Source: Polytrichum commune (lineage: Eukaryota; Streptophyta; Polytrichopsida; Polytrichales; Polytrichaceae). From it: a stretch of 64,000 nucleotides of DNA. Below are positions 1-10,736 of this stretch, piece by piece. Below the pieces are notes generated by a model. That model searched no databases and had not been told where the DNA came from. It saw nothing but the letters and a program-made list of their open reading frames with translations. A program made the translations under genes and the position numbers. The first letter of the stretch is position 1. Each line of letters starts with the position of its first letter. The stretch is from the NCBI GenBank assembly GCA_950295325.1, contig OX485808.1, positions 40,570,527-40,634,526 of the forward strand, read 5' to 3'.

Positions 1-1122
1 AGGGGGTCCGATGGTATTTTACGACGATGCGTGTCAAAAACGGAGGTTGAAGCGATTTTAATCGCTTGCCACGATAGCGCTTGCGGCGGTCACTTCTTGG
101 GTCAACTCACCGGGCAAAAAATACTTAGAGCGGGCTACTTTTGGCCTACACTATTTAAGGACGCCCATGACTATGTAAGGAAATGCGACGCTTGCCAACG
201 GTATGCCCGAGACGACCTTAGAATGGAGATGCCTTTACATGTATCATTACCCTTAATTCCTTTCGAAAAATGGGGCATCGACTATGTGGGTGAGGTCCAT
301 CCCCAATCTTCAAAAGGAATGAAATATATTGTGGTGGCAACCGAGTACCTCACCAAGTGGGCGGAAGCCAAAGCGGTGAAGACCGACACGGCGGAACACG
401 CGGCAACATTTATGTACGAAAACATAATTTCGCGGTTCGGGGTGCCGAAGATCCTAGTAAGCGATAGGGGTACTCACTTTTTGAATGACTTGATTCGAGA
501 GATGACAGAGAAATTTAAAATTGATCACCGGAAGACTACTCCCTACCACCCACAAACCAATGGACAAACGGAAAGGGTTAACGGAATTTTGGTGAGTATA
601 CTACGCAAGACGGTTATAGACTCGAAGCGGGATTGGGATACGAAACTAACGGCGGCACTTTGGGCATACCGTACAACCTATAAGGTAACTACGCGTGCTA
701 CACCATTTTCCTTAGTCTATGGTCTTGAAGCGACACTACCAATCGAATATGAAGTCGAGTCACTTAGGGTGGCCGTGAGTACGAGACTTACCGAAAGTCA
801 ATCCTTACGAAATCGACTAACCGATTTGGAAGCACTTGACGAAGGGAGGAGAATGGCGGCTCAACATATTGAGGCAATCCAAAGAAGGAGAAAGATTACT
901 TTCGACAAACGACATAAGAGAAGGGCCCTAACACCGGGAATGATGGTCATGATTCAAGACGCACGAAAGCTTGAATTTCCGGCGAAATTCAATGCGGTAT
1001 GGTTAGGACCTTACCTTGTCTATGAGGTCTTTCCTAATAATTCAATTCAATTGGAAACGTTGAATGGTGAGCTCTTTCCTACCCGTACATCGCGAAGTAG
1101 ATGTAAGGAGTACCGAGCTTGA
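1..1122 (+). CDS. Ty3/gypsy integrase, C-terminal part of a polyprotein (5' end outside window)
   Basis: The frame is open from base 1, so this is the end of a pol polyprotein and not a gene starting at 31. Integrase joins retrotransposon cDNA to chromosomal DNA. Counting from the codon at 31, an HHCC zinc finger is visible (His14, His21, Cys52, Cys55). The catalytic core follows: Asp84 in WGIDYVG, Asp145 in LVSDRGTHF and Glu181 in HPQTNGQTERVNG, which gives the classic D,D35E spacing. A GPY/F-type module (WLGPYLVYEV) follows near residue 327. The protein stops soon after it, with no chromodomain. The reading frame is undamaged inside the window and ends 61 bases before an LTR, as expected for the 3' end of pol. 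Confidence 0.95.
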   Translation, partial: RGSDGILRRCVSKTEVEAILIACHDSACGGHFLGQLTGQKILRAGYFWPTLFKDAHDYVRKCDACQRYARDDLRMEMPLHVSLPLIPFEKWGIDYVGEVHPQSSKGMKYIVVATEYLTKWAEAKAVKTDTAEHAATFMYENIISRFGVPKILVSDRGTHFLNDLIREMTEKFKIDHRKTTPYHPQTNGQTERVNGILVSILRKTVIDSKRDWDTKLTAALWAYRTTYKVTTRATPFSLVYGLEATLPIEYEVESLRVAVSTRLTESQSLRNRLTDLEALDEGRRMAAQHIEAIQRRRKITFDKRHKRRALTPGMMVMIQDARKLEFPAKFNAVWLGPYLVYEVFPNNSIQLETLNGELFPTRTSRSRCKEYRA

Positions 1123-1183
1123 CTAGGCAACTTACCCTTGGAGCAAGAGATGTTTGGATTCATCCCCCGATGGTCGCCAATTA

Positions 1184-3215
1184 TGTGAGCCCAAAAGGGT
1201 GCCCACATTTAGTCTTAGACCCTTGAAACGTTAGTTGATGCACTTTGAAGTAGCATGTTACTTCACAAAAATATAAAAAGAGTGAAATGTTAGTCTTAGA
1301 AGTACCATGTTGTAAGAGGCTAGGATGTGAGTTGTTATTGTGTTTTTACCTTCGGAAGGATTTGAGTGAATGAGGATAGGTAAGGAGAACTTGGATTGAG
1401 TAGTTAGTGAGTAGGCTAGTACAAATGGATGGAGACAACCAAAGTGACTCAAGAGGCAAGTGCATTCGAATTGGGATGAATGGAGGATCACATGGAGCGC
1501 ACAAGTGGACCACCTCATCATGGCCACTTAATGGGGAAGGCCCAAGGAAGAATGCAAGGTGGAGGATAAGCAAATTCTCAAAGCACCAATCAAATCACGA
1601 GTTAAGCATCGTGGTTTGAATTAAGTGGTGAGCGACGATTTGGGAAAGTAAGGGGAGAAAGTTATGGCGGCGGAAAGCGAAGGAGGCTAAGTTTGGGTTG
1701 AAGCATCCCAAGTTTGGTAAAGTGTGGTAGGTAGAAAGCCAAGGCTAGTTAAATGTTCGAATTAGGATCCTTGTTGATCATTTGAGGGAGGAAGACTTAG
1801 AAGATAGGATTGGCGCCTACTAAGTAGGAGGAAATCTCAAGGGCTTATCGTGAGCCTTGAGGGTGCTCACCCCCTCAAGCTTACTATATAATCCCTCATT
1901 CTTCCCTCACTCATCCTCTCTTTCCTTTGTGCTCCAAGGCACCCCACGAGTTATAAGTGTGGGTGTGGGAAGCCATATTGGAGCACATGTGTGTGCTTAG
2001 TTTTTAGTTTGAGAGCCAAGGCTTGTTAGCCTTGAAGAGGGCTTAACCTCTTGGTAGAATTAGTGTTGACGTGAAGGATTTTAAAGTTAATTCATGATTC
2101 CAATTTGTGGTACTTTAAGTTCATGTTTTGAATACACGTGGTTGCAAGTTCCATGTTTAAGAGTTGAGCACTTGATGTTGTGATGAGTGCAAAAATATAC
2201 TTGTGTGGATTAGTTAGTCTTAGTGAAGTTAGGAAATTCTCTCTCCCCCTCTCCTCTCTAGGATTTTAGGATTTTAGGATTAGAGAAGAATTGTGTGATT
2301 AGAAAGGGGTTGTTAGTAGAATTAGGGAAATTAGGTAGGAAGATTAGTTAAGGGCTTGAATAATTAGTGAGGTAGTTGGGGATTACAACTACAAAGTTGT
2401 GGGTTCATGAAGGAGCTGGGTTTATGAAGGAGCTGGGTTTGTTTAGTTAGAAAGTAAAGAGCTGGGTTTATGAAGGACCTGGGTTTGTTTAGTTAGAAGC
2501 TAAGGAGCTGGGTTCATGAAGGAGCTGGGTTTATGAAGGAGCTGGGTTTGTTTAGTTAGAAAGTAAAGAGCTGGGTTTATGAAGGACCTGGGTTTGTTTA
2601 GTTAGAAGCTAAGGAGCTGGGTTTATGAAGGAGCTGGGTTTATGAAGGAGCTGGGTTTGTTTAGTTAGAAAGTAAAGAGCTGGGTTTATGAAGGACCTGG
2701 GTTTGTTTAGTTAGAAGCTAAGGAGCTGGGTTTATGAAGGAGCTGGGTTTGTTTAGTTAGAAGCTAAGAAGCTGGGTTTATGAAGGAGCTGGGTTTATGA
2801 AGGAGCTAGGTTTATGTAATTAGAAAGTAAAGAGATGGGTTCATGAAGGAGCTTAGTAGATAGCCTACCTAATTAGCTCATAGACAAGTAGTTAGTTACA
2901 TTATGCTAGTTAGTGTTATGTGTGGCTTTCACAAGTAAATGTATTTGAGATTGACTATAGAGAATAGTGTTTTTTTTTAACACTTGCATCCTCTCTTTAA
3001 AAATAAATCACGTGCACAACTTAATGGAGAATGTGGAGCACTCTCGCGATGGCAAGACAAAGGAAGCAAAGACCAAAGTTAAATCCAAGACCACTTGAAG
3101 GGTGAACCTTGCACTATGGACTCATCCAAGTCCAAATCCAATACCGCGGAGGAATGTGAGCCCAAACCCACTACTCGGACTACGGACGCTTAAGGGTGGG
3201 GGGTTTGGCCTCACA
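1184..3215 (+). mobile_element. 3' LTR of the gypsy element (LTR copy 1)
   Basis: It starts TGTGAGCCCAAAAGGGTGCC and ends TTTGGCCTCACA, so it has TG...CA ends. It is nearly identical to the LTR at 12096-14259 over its first ~1.2 kb, which indicates recent activity. A TATA-like CTATATAATCC lies near 1884. No 5-bp duplication flanks it (AATTA before, CCCCC after), consistent with a 3' LTR whose partner is outside the window. It lacks a ~330 bp block, present in copy 2, that holds a small reading frame. No clear polypurine tract is visible just upstream, which is odd for a 3' LTR. The flank after 3215 matches a repeat also present at 46960. Confidence 0.85.
2402..2860 (+). repeat. Imperfect tandem repeat inside LTR copy 1
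   Basis: The phrase GAGCTGGGTTTATGAAG is repeated many times with spacers such as GTTTAGTTAGAAAGTAAAG. The same array in LTR copy 2 (about 13315-13560) has fewer units, so the array length is unstable. Confidence 0.85.
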
Positions 3216-4500
3216 CCCCCTCCCCTTGATATTGTACCAAGCCGATGGATCAAGTTTCTCCTCCAATTCTTACCAGCACAAGCCCCACAACCTACCCAAT
3301 TGCACCATTGACACATCAAGTCCAATTTCCGTCGGTGTTGCCTCATTCCCCATTTTATCATACAACACTCACCAAATGTACCCTAAAATTGTAATAAATC
3401 ACAAACAAACTTCTAGATCACGCTAATGCCGCTCCCACTTGGACCCCCAATAACCAACATGTATCCCAAAATATTCCATACAATGTGACCCATACATACA
3501 CATTTGTCCATGCTCCCTATTAACATTTCCATCTTTTTTTCTTATCTTTATTAACTTGGTCCATCTACTAGCTAACTAGACCAATTTGATTCTCATCTTG
3601 TCATCCAAATTTAATTTTTATTAATTTTGTTTTAGATTATTTATATTTATTCTGAAGCACTACACTAAACATATGATATTGAGTGGCACACGTTGGTTCT
3701 CAACAAACCCACATTTAAACATTTGTGTTTAGTGTAGCTATCCCGACTTGAGAACTTCAATTTTGCATGAGTTGGGTTGTTTTGAATCTTCCCCTATCTC
3801 CATTGTGGACTTGACTTTGACATACAAGTGCTCTATATAAAACAAATAAATAATTATTTGTAGAAGTGGGTTCAAAGAAGGGTCCTTAACACTACAAAGG
3901 TGGTTGTGGTCAACCATAACAATCAACCACAACTACGATTGTTTTCACTCACATTTGTCTTATATGAATCCTTGTGGTTATGGTCGATGATATCATCGAA
4001 CTTGTAAATCCTATCATTGCGTGAGGCATGTTTTGGATTGGAGAAGAAACCAAAATGATTATTACCCTTATTGGCCTTGGATTGTAGTGTAAAAGTGGCT
4101 ATCTTCTGAACTCTTTATCCCCAAACCTTGGTCTTGAAGCCTTCCAATGATACCACATGAGCAAGAACAACCATCTTAAAGATGGTTAATCACATGAAGT
4201 AGTGGGGTTGATGGGATAGAACGTGGTTTGGTTGTGGTTAGTGTGTCTTTACCTTTCCATGGAGATAGAACCAAAGAAAGTAAACCACAACGACGACAAG
4301 AACCATGACCAACCCTTGAATGTGGAAACAAGCCTTGAATGCTCTTAACTTTAAATGAAACTTTGATGCAGTGGAACACAGACTTAGAGCGATTGGATGA
4401 ATGAATGAATGAATGAATGGATGGATAGTAGTGGATGGATAAAATCTTGGATGACTAGAGGCGGTGTAATCACCGTCCACATGTCGTTTCTTCAACGCTC
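3216..4500. repeat. Dispersed repeat, second copy rearranged at 45680-47310
   Basis: 3216-3560 matches 46960-47310 in the same orientation. 3570-4500 matches 45680-46380 in inverted orientation. It contains the self-complementary phrase CACTAAATATCATATTTAGTG in variant forms, also seen near 21880-22180 and 38990. No gene is recognisable. Boundaries are approximate. Confidence 0.6.
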
Positions 4501-5025
4501 GCGATGCCGTTGCTTCGACGCAAGTGTTTCGGTGCTTCAGGGCCGTGCCCCGCCTCCCATTGGCTGAGGGCGGTGCCTACCTGCCCCACTGACGGCAAGC
4601 GGCAGGCGGCATATACCTCCGTGGCATGCCCTGGATTTTAGGGAATCTACCGGGGGGCTCCGGCTGGTACCCCCTACCCCCCCGGCGCCGGGATCCTTCG
4701 TGGCAGCCCTTCATCCCCCGGGCTTCATCCCCCCCAGCTCTGCTGCTGCTCCAGCTGAGGCGCCTGCTTCCAGCTGCCTCGCCTGCTTCACCTGCTTCAC
4801 CTGCACCTGCTTCAGCTGAAGCTGCTTAAACTGCTTCACCTTCACCTTCAGCTGCTCGAGTCGTCATCGACATTTCGTGCTCGACATCGACATCTCAGGT
4901 ACGTGTTTGTGCTCGTGTTCGTGTTCTTCATTTTTTTCCTCATTTTTTTTCTCATTTTTCTCATTTTTTCCCCTTCCCTTGGCAACAACTTACCATTCCA
5001 CTTCAAATTGGGTTTAGGGTTTCAC

Positions 5026-7091
5026 ATGGAGTCGCAGGGAACTAGTAGGGAAGCGGGTGGTGCCAACACCAATGTTGTGACTGGTGGAATCCCCCCTATC
5101 GCTGGCACTGCAATTTCGGGACAAGGTCTTCCCATTCCTCCCGCACCATTCTTTCATGGCTTTCATGGGGTGGGAAATCAATTGCCATTTCTATACTCCC
5201 ATTCCTACATGCCTCCAATTCCAAGATTTGGGTTTAGTGCTCCCGCCCAAGGCACTCCAAGCGCCACCATTGATCTCACGGAAGGTTCACCAAAACGAGG
5301 CCCCCAAGAAACCGTCATTGACCTATCCAAGTCCAACAAGAAACGGAGAGCCCCTCGCAAAAAACCCGAAATTGTCGAATTGGACGATGGCAAAGAGGAT
5401 GTGGAGCTCTTGAGGAATGCAAACCAGTGGAGGGACCACTGGGTCATTCAACTCATCTCCCTTCGTGGGGAGATGCAAAACACATTCAATGCCCCCCCAA
5501 AGCAAGGTGCGCCTATTGAATTTCACAACATTTTTGAGTTTTTTTCCGTGCTTTCCATTATGCTTTTGGGCCTTCGTATGTGCACGCCAATTACAACCTG
5601 CTTGATTACTCCTTTGAATTAATTTGATTTTATTGAGTATATCCGGGGAGATTTTTGGGCATTATCGGTCAAAATCCTAGTGTTTCCAAGTCCAACCATC
5701 TACATGTTGTGATCTTTTGTTTTTTCTTTATTGATTTGAGGCATATTTTATACATTCCTCTGTAATGATCAGTAATTGTCCTGAAGTTTTGAGCTTCAGC
5801 CGGTTATTTCTCCAAGTCATCAGTTCATCCGTAACTAACGGTTCGTTCTCCCTGTTCGAAATCATGAAAACCTTCAAGAGAATCAAATTATACATATGGT
5901 ATTTCAAACATTTTGTGAACACTTCTTTTTTTTGTATTTGATCCAACCAAAGTGGAAGCCCTCCATTATTCAGTAACTAACATGGATTTGTATTAGAGGC
6001 TGTATGACCTGAGTTTGTGGGAGGGTTTAATATGGTTCATGAACAAAGACTGGAGAGAACCGACTGCTAATTGCAGATGAACTGGTTGAGTTTGAGAGAT
6101 TACCAGTTGAAGTTCAAGACTTCCGGAAAATTACTGACCATTTTAGTGGAATCTATGGAATGTACCTCGATTTGGTAAAGAAAAACCGAAAGATCACAAC
6201 ATGTAACCAGTTGATTTGGAAACACTAGGATTTTGACCCATAATGCCTAAAAATCTAAACTGTTTTGGTCATTGTTTTGGTCAATTTGTGGCTCATCAGT
6301 GCTTGACAATGAATGGGAAAACCAACTGTTGATTATAAGATGAACTGCTATAAGATGAACTGCTGCTAGCCATTTTTTTTGTCTGCTGAGTGAGTATTTT
6401 TATCTGTAGTCTGCAATTACTGTATTAACAGTAATGTGCATGGAATTTCGACGTGTTTTTGAATGCGTTTGCTGTATTGAATTGAGGCTGCAGCCAGCTA
6501 AGATGCGTTTATGAATTTTTGTGCGGAATATTTGCTTTTGTTTGTCAATAACGTTGCGATGTTATGCAATTAAAGGTTTTTGCACGTGGAATGGATCGAT
6601 GTGCAGGTGTGGACAATTGGTCCCGGTTGCACACAAAATTGGTTGCTCTTTGTCCGGATTTTACGAAGGACAGTGAGGCATGTAGGAAGAAGTGGAGTGT
6701 GGTTTATAATGAGTACAAAGAAGACAAATCCATGAACTTGAGGTCCGGTTCAGATCGATCCGAGAAGTGTCGCTGGTACACTCTCGTGGATGAGTTCATG
6801 TCGGATAGGGCACATGTGATTTCACATGCACATGCGAGTGCCACGAATCCGGATGGCCCAAAAATATCAAGCACAACGGAAGCCAATACCACGAAGCTTA
6901 CAAGCGGGGAGAGCATTACAAAGTCCCCGGAACCGAAGCGGAGGGAAGAGGTTTTCATGGAACGATGTCTAGGGGAGATTAGGGAGAGTAGCGATCGCCT
7001 TATGGATACTATGAAAACAGACAATGAGATGAAAATGACTCTACTTTTGGGCATGCAAGGCTTAATGCAAAAAATGATTGAAAAAATGTAA
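5026..7091 (+). CDS. Myb/SANT-like protein of the PIF/Harbinger element (two exons)
   Basis: Exon 1 is 5026-5506 (donor CAAG|GTGC) and exon 2 is 6607-7091 (acceptor TGTGCAG|GT). The join is in frame and gives about 321 residues. In the family this protein works with the transposase in binding element ends and in nuclear import. The trihelix-like domain spans the junction: WRDHWVIQLISLRGEM in exon 1, then NWSRLHTKL and CRKKWSVVYNEYK in exon 2. Upstream are a basic stretch NKKRRAPRKK (possible nuclear signal) and three short hydrophobic-acidic motifs (TIDLTEG, VIDLSKS, IVELDDGKED) that resemble SUMO-interaction motifs. The ATG at 5026 is preferred because upstream frame residues are low-complexity Phe/Leu. 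Confidence 0.8.
5507..6606 (+). other. Intron of the Myb/SANT-like gene
   Basis: This is about 1.1 kb of AT-rich sequence with no supported reading frame. It is inferred from matching splice sites and from continuity of the Myb/SANT-like domain across the junction. Confidence 0.6.
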
Positions 7092-7190
7092 GTACGTGTT
7101 ATTCAAACATTTTCTTCAATAAAGGTTTCGGGCATACTATTTTTTGTCTTAGCCATCCATAAATCTATTGCTATGCTAGTCCATGTTGCA
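7077..7190. repeat. Diverged duplicate of the transposase 3' end
   Basis: It matches 8063-8185, including TTTTGTCTTAGCCATCCA and GCTATGCTAGTCC, with visible substitutions. The two copies are direct repeats that bracket the rDNA fragment, as if that fragment entered with a long duplication or by unequal repair. Confidence 0.7.
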
Positions 7191-8031
7191 GGTACCTAGT
7201 TGATTCGGCATGGGAGTTGTTACACACTCCTTAGCGGAAATCGACTTCCATGACCACAACCCTACTGTCTTAATCAATCAACACCCTTTGTGGGATGTAG
7301 GTTAGCACGCAGTTTGGCACCGTAACCCGGCTTTCGGTTCGCCCCGCATCGCCAGTTCTGCTAACCAAAAATGGCCCACTTCGAGCTCTCATTCTGTGTC
7401 AGGTTTCAACTAACGAACCCTAGCGGCCTGTGTGTATGTTTGACAAATTTCATGTGACGTTGAACTTGAAATCCAAAGTGTCACGTGACGTTTTCAAAAT
7501 CAATATTGTATGTCAATTGACATCTACATTTTATTCCTGAATGTCACCTCAATTTATAGTACTGAGGTAGCACGTGTCATTTCCATTTCTAGTGTGTCAA
7601 TTGACGTGCGGTTTTTTTCTTCACAAGCCACAGTACGTGTCAATTTCTAGATTGTGCGTGTCAATTGACGTGCATTTTTTTTTGTGCAAATTTTTGCGTG
7701 TCAAAAGAGAAAAACTTGCAAAAACTTTGTCAAACATATACGCTGCTAGCGGCTTACCTATTTAAAGTTTGAGAATATGTCGAGGGTGTTACACCCCCGA
7801 TGCCCCTAATCATTTGCTTTACCTGATAACAGTTCACGAGCTCCAGCTATCATGAGGGAAACTTCGGAGTGAACCAAGTACTAGATGGTACGATTAGTCT
7901 TTCGCCCCGGTACCCAAGTATGACGAACGATTTACACGTCAGGATCGCTACGAGTTACCACCAGAGTTTCATCTGGCTTCGCCCTGCTCAGGCATAGTTC
8001 ACCATATTTCGGGTCCTAACAGGTTTGCTCA
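7191..8031 (-). pseudogene. Fragment of nuclear 26S rRNA gene, antisense, split by a MITE
   Basis: Two blocks read as the reverse complement of plant 26S rRNA. 7195-7419 holds phrases such as CGCCAGTTCTGCTAACC and AAAATGGCCCACTT. 7746-8030 holds ACCTATTTAAAGTTTGAGAA, TTCGGAGTGAACC and GGCATAGTTCACCAT. In 26S rRNA these blocks are neighbours, so a single ~520-base fragment was interrupted by the 318-bp MITE. Many substitutions show it is a decayed copy, not a working rDNA unit. It lies between the two Harbinger genes. The identification is from memory of the 26S sequence. Confidence 0.85.
7428..7745. mobile_element. hAT-like MITE inserted in the rDNA fragment
   Basis: It is bounded by 20-bp inverted repeats with three mismatches, CTGTGTGTATGTTTGACAAA on the left and CAGCGTATATGTTTGACAAA read inward from the right. 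A perfect 8-bp duplication CTAGCGGC flanks it (7420-7427 and 7746-7753). An 8-bp duplication points to hAT. The inside repeats TGTCAATTGACGTGC-like phrases and codes for nothing. Confidence 0.85.
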
Positions 8032-8095
8032 CAGTCAAACATTTCACAGAAAATCAAGCCATGCGTTTATTGAAAAATTGTTGGCACATGTTATT

Positions 8096-9616
8096 TCAAA
8101 CACTATCCTCAGTAAAAGTTTCGGCTACACTAGCCTTTGTCTTAGCCATCCACAAACTTCTCGCTATGCTAGTCCGTCTTGCAGATAACTCCTTAAATGA
8201 TTTCCCCCCGGTATTCATTGCAATTTCAAATTTTTTGGCCGCCTCTTGTTTTAGATACTCAAAAGTCTCTCTTGAACTCTCGTCAATTCCAGCTAAACTT
8301 TGCAAAGCCAAATCGGCCACCGCCAGTCGCTCCCGCATACCACTACCGCCAGTTGCTCCCGCACGGGCATTGGACAACCCACTGTGTACATCATCCGTAG
8401 CCTCCCGCATCCATTCTTGTTTACATAGGTTGTCTCCGAAAATAAGACACATATTGTGCAAAATCAAGCAGGTTGTAACCAAATCAGGCACATTCTTCAA
8501 GTGTGCGTCCACCTTCTTCAACAAGATTCGCCATCGGAGTTTGAGCATCCCAAAGGCCCTTTCAACACACATTCGGGTAGAGGATTGGACATAATTCCAA
8601 TGATATTCCTCCCTTGAAAGGCCATCCTTATGGCCTTTAAAGGGAGCGAACATCCATGGCCTACAGGGGTAGGCGGCATCGCCCACTAAGACATAAGGTG
8701 AGAGCATGCTAGCCTCACAGTATTGGCCTATGTCACTTTCTCCCCACAAATTTGCATCGTGCATGGAACCAGCCCAGCCGATGTCAAAGTCCCAAAAAAG
8801 ACACTTCGACGTTACTACACCCTGCAAAAGGACGGAGTGAAATCCTTTGCGGTTGTAGTAGTCGGCGGCATGCAAGCGGGGAGCAACGATGGGTATGTGG
8901 GACCCATCAACAGCTCCAACCACATATGGAATGCCATGTATATCCTGAAAATCTCTCGCATATTTTTCCATAATTACAGGGGTAGGCCATTTGATGAAAT
9001 TTTGTAGCCAATGTGTTTTCACAGCAATACAAAATTGAGATACCGCAACATGGCTAGAAGAAAGGCCAATCCGATATAAATCCGCAATGGATTGCATTGA
9101 ATTACCTGTGGCAAGTCTTGAAATTGCTACAGCAACCTTGACATGCACTGGAATGGCCAACCGCAGACGTGTATCCCGCCGTTGCAAATCCAGCGCGAGA
9201 GTACTACACAAGTACTCAAATGTTGAGAGGTCCATTCGCATACGCCCTTTAAACTCCCGGGCATTGAATGAATCCAAGAGGTTCCGATCGAAGAATCCTG
9301 GTAGAAACAAGCCTCTATCGTGGGCCCACAATCGTCTTTGGCCTCTCCCGTTCAAAACCCTAAACCCGTGCATCGCAAAGGTAATGTACCACATTTGATG
9401 CAAATTCCACATGAAAATCGCCTCCGCATCTCTAGACATACAATCCAATGTAGTGTATAATGACATTTGGAAGAGAAACATAAAAAATAATTTTTTGAGC
9501 TCGGGATCCATTTTCACAGTATGCAGGTACAAGCCGGCAACAAGCAGCTGAGAACTCGCAGCAGCTGGAACAGACACAAAAAAAAAGACTCTGCTGAGGA
9601 GCTCGAGACTATTCAC
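8096..9616 (-). CDS. PIF/Harbinger DDE transposase
   Basis: This is an uninterrupted 506-residue frame; a second in-frame Met lies at residue 36. It belongs to the DDE_Tnp_4 type, whose members cut and paste the element at its ends. The likely catalytic residues are Asp237 (VVGAVDGSHIPIV), Asp313 (YVLVGDAAYP) and Glu352 (RMCVERAFGMLKLRWR). An FxxRxR-like helix-turn-helix region precedes the core (residues 120-200, with a GNSMQSIADLYRIG recognition-like helix). Length and motifs are normal for the family and no damage is visible. It converges on the Myb/SANT-like gene. The first Met gives a hydrophobic N-terminus, so Met36 is a possible true start. Confidence 0.93.
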   Translation of the reverse strand: MNSLELLSRVFFFVSVPAAASSQLLVAGLYLHTVKMDPELKKLFFMFLFQMSLYTTLDCMSRDAEAIFMWNLHQMWYITFAMHGFRVLNGRGQRRLWAHDRGLFLPGFFDRNLLDSFNAREFKGRMRMDLSTFEYLCSTLALDLQRRDTRLRLAIPVHVKVAVAISRLATGNSMQSIADLYRIGLSSSHVAVSQFCIAVKTHWLQNFIKWPTPVIMEKYARDFQDIHGIPYVVGAVDGSHIPIVAPRLHAADYYNRKGFHSVLLQGVVTSKCLFWDFDIGWAGSMHDANLWGESDIGQYCEASMLSPYVLVGDAAYPCRPWMFAPFKGHKDGLSREEYHWNYVQSSTRMCVERAFGMLKLRWRILLKKVDAHLKNVPDLVTTCLILHNMCLIFGDNLCKQEWMREATDDVHSGLSNARAGATGGSGMRERLAVADLALQSLAGIDESSRETFEYLKQEAAKKFEIAMNTGGKSFKELSARRTSIARSLWMAKTKASVAETFTEDSV

Positions 9617-9790
9617 AGTCTCTGCTGGAGCCTGCCTGCCTGGGGCTCCATTCGGAAGTTGCTGGGAAGGCAGCTGGCTTCACCCAGCTGCCGCTAATGT
9701 GGCAGGAGCCACGGCAAGCCTAGGTCGAACCCTAGCCTGTGGCCGGGTAAGCCCTGCCCCTAGTGTGGTATGGGCCTCAGTTTGTCGGCT

Positions 9791-10084
9791 AAAATTTATG
9801 GTCGATCTCGCAGACTTCGATGTCAGAAATTTTCTTGTCAGAGCCGCAATTATAGAAAAGAAAAGATAACGCCTGTACTATGTGTACCGGCGTGAACGTG
9901 AGCCCGTTAACCCTATATTGATCTCGGGGATCCGAGATGCCTATTTCCTCGTCTACGACGCGCACCTGCCTTGGATCGCGTGCCGCCAACCTCGGCCCAA
10001 CTTCATAGGGACGGGAGCGCCGCAATTATACTTTCGATGCATAGGGTCACATTAGAAAAGAAGATTTTTGTTTTGTTTTCTTAC
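9791..10084. other. Non-coding stretch, nothing recognised
   Basis: No supported gene or repeat was seen. A short open frame on - (9789-10025) has no recognisable domain. Confidence 0.4.
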
Positions 10085-10331
10085 CACAGGCTCTCGTATG
10101 TGTTTTAGGCGTGCTCTGTAGCCTAGTTTCGACATCGGTGAGGTCAATGAGGGCCTGAAGATTGTTAGACTGCATCAACAACGGCTCAAACTCTAGCTGA
10201 TTCATTCTTAAGAAGGCAGACATCTGTCACAGGTAAGCTAACCAGCTTCGAGATTTCATTTACCACATAGAAAGGGAAATACGTTGGTTTTGGCACGGGA
10301 GTTGGTGTAATCCACGGATGCTGTAGTTCCT
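10085..10331. repeat. Partial unit of the ~280-bp tandem repeat, left of element A
   Basis: It carries the same phrases as the array at 30599-31549 (for example TTTACCACATAGAAAGG and GTTGGTGTAATC) in the same orientation. It stops mid-unit at TCCT, where element A begins. The unit resumes after element A with TCCT at 30595. The host repeat was therefore split by the insertion. Confidence 0.85.
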
Positions 10332-10360
10332 AACACTATATTCGGTAATTGGAGACTTTT
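10332..10360. repeat. Left terminal inverted repeat of element A
   Basis: It begins AACACTATATTCGG and ends GGAGACTTTT. It pairs with 30566-30594 and matches the left end of element B at 48727-48755. The 4-bp duplication TCCT precedes it. Confidence 0.9.
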
Positions 10361-10736
10361 TGTTGATTATGAGACTATATAAGGATGCGCATTTCAAAAT
10401 TGGACCAGTAATGACGACTAAAAATCCCATATGTATAATGGTATGCTACTATTATTATACATAAAGGCATGGAAGTGAACAAAAATGTGAGGCATACATG
10501 AAAATAGTTGCGTATGAAATGACAACTCGTTATGAATGGAAGGGAAGGTGCGAAGAATGAATGGAAGTTTAATGAATTAATTGGGATTGAAATACAATTA
10601 TAATGGAAATACCATCAATGTCTTGAGTAACTTGGAATAGCATACTAGAAAGTAAGCACTTAAATATGTTCTACACCTAAGCCCATTTAGGGAGTCCGTC
10701 CCACTAGTACGCTTCTAGTCACACTAGTCCGACCCA

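Larger units (their letters stand above)
4500..9790. mobile_element. PIF/Harbinger-type DNA transposon (approximate limits)
   Basis: The two genes expected of an autonomous PIF/Harbinger element face each other: a Myb/SANT-like DNA-binding protein on + and a DDE transposase on -. Both outer edges are GC-rich (about 4540-4720 and 9640-9780). I could not fix the terminal inverted repeats or the 3-bp target duplication, so the limits are guesses. Both reading frames look intact. Confidence 0.7.

Noticed and set aside
1123-1183. Polypurine tract of the gypsy element
   Set aside because: The bases just before the LTR are not purine-rich; only GGAGCAAGAGATG further upstream is suggestive, so no feature is called.
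9789-10025. Possible further rRNA-like or coding stretch between Harbinger and element A
   Set aside because: A few phrases recall rDNA, but I could not align it with confidence to any rRNA region.
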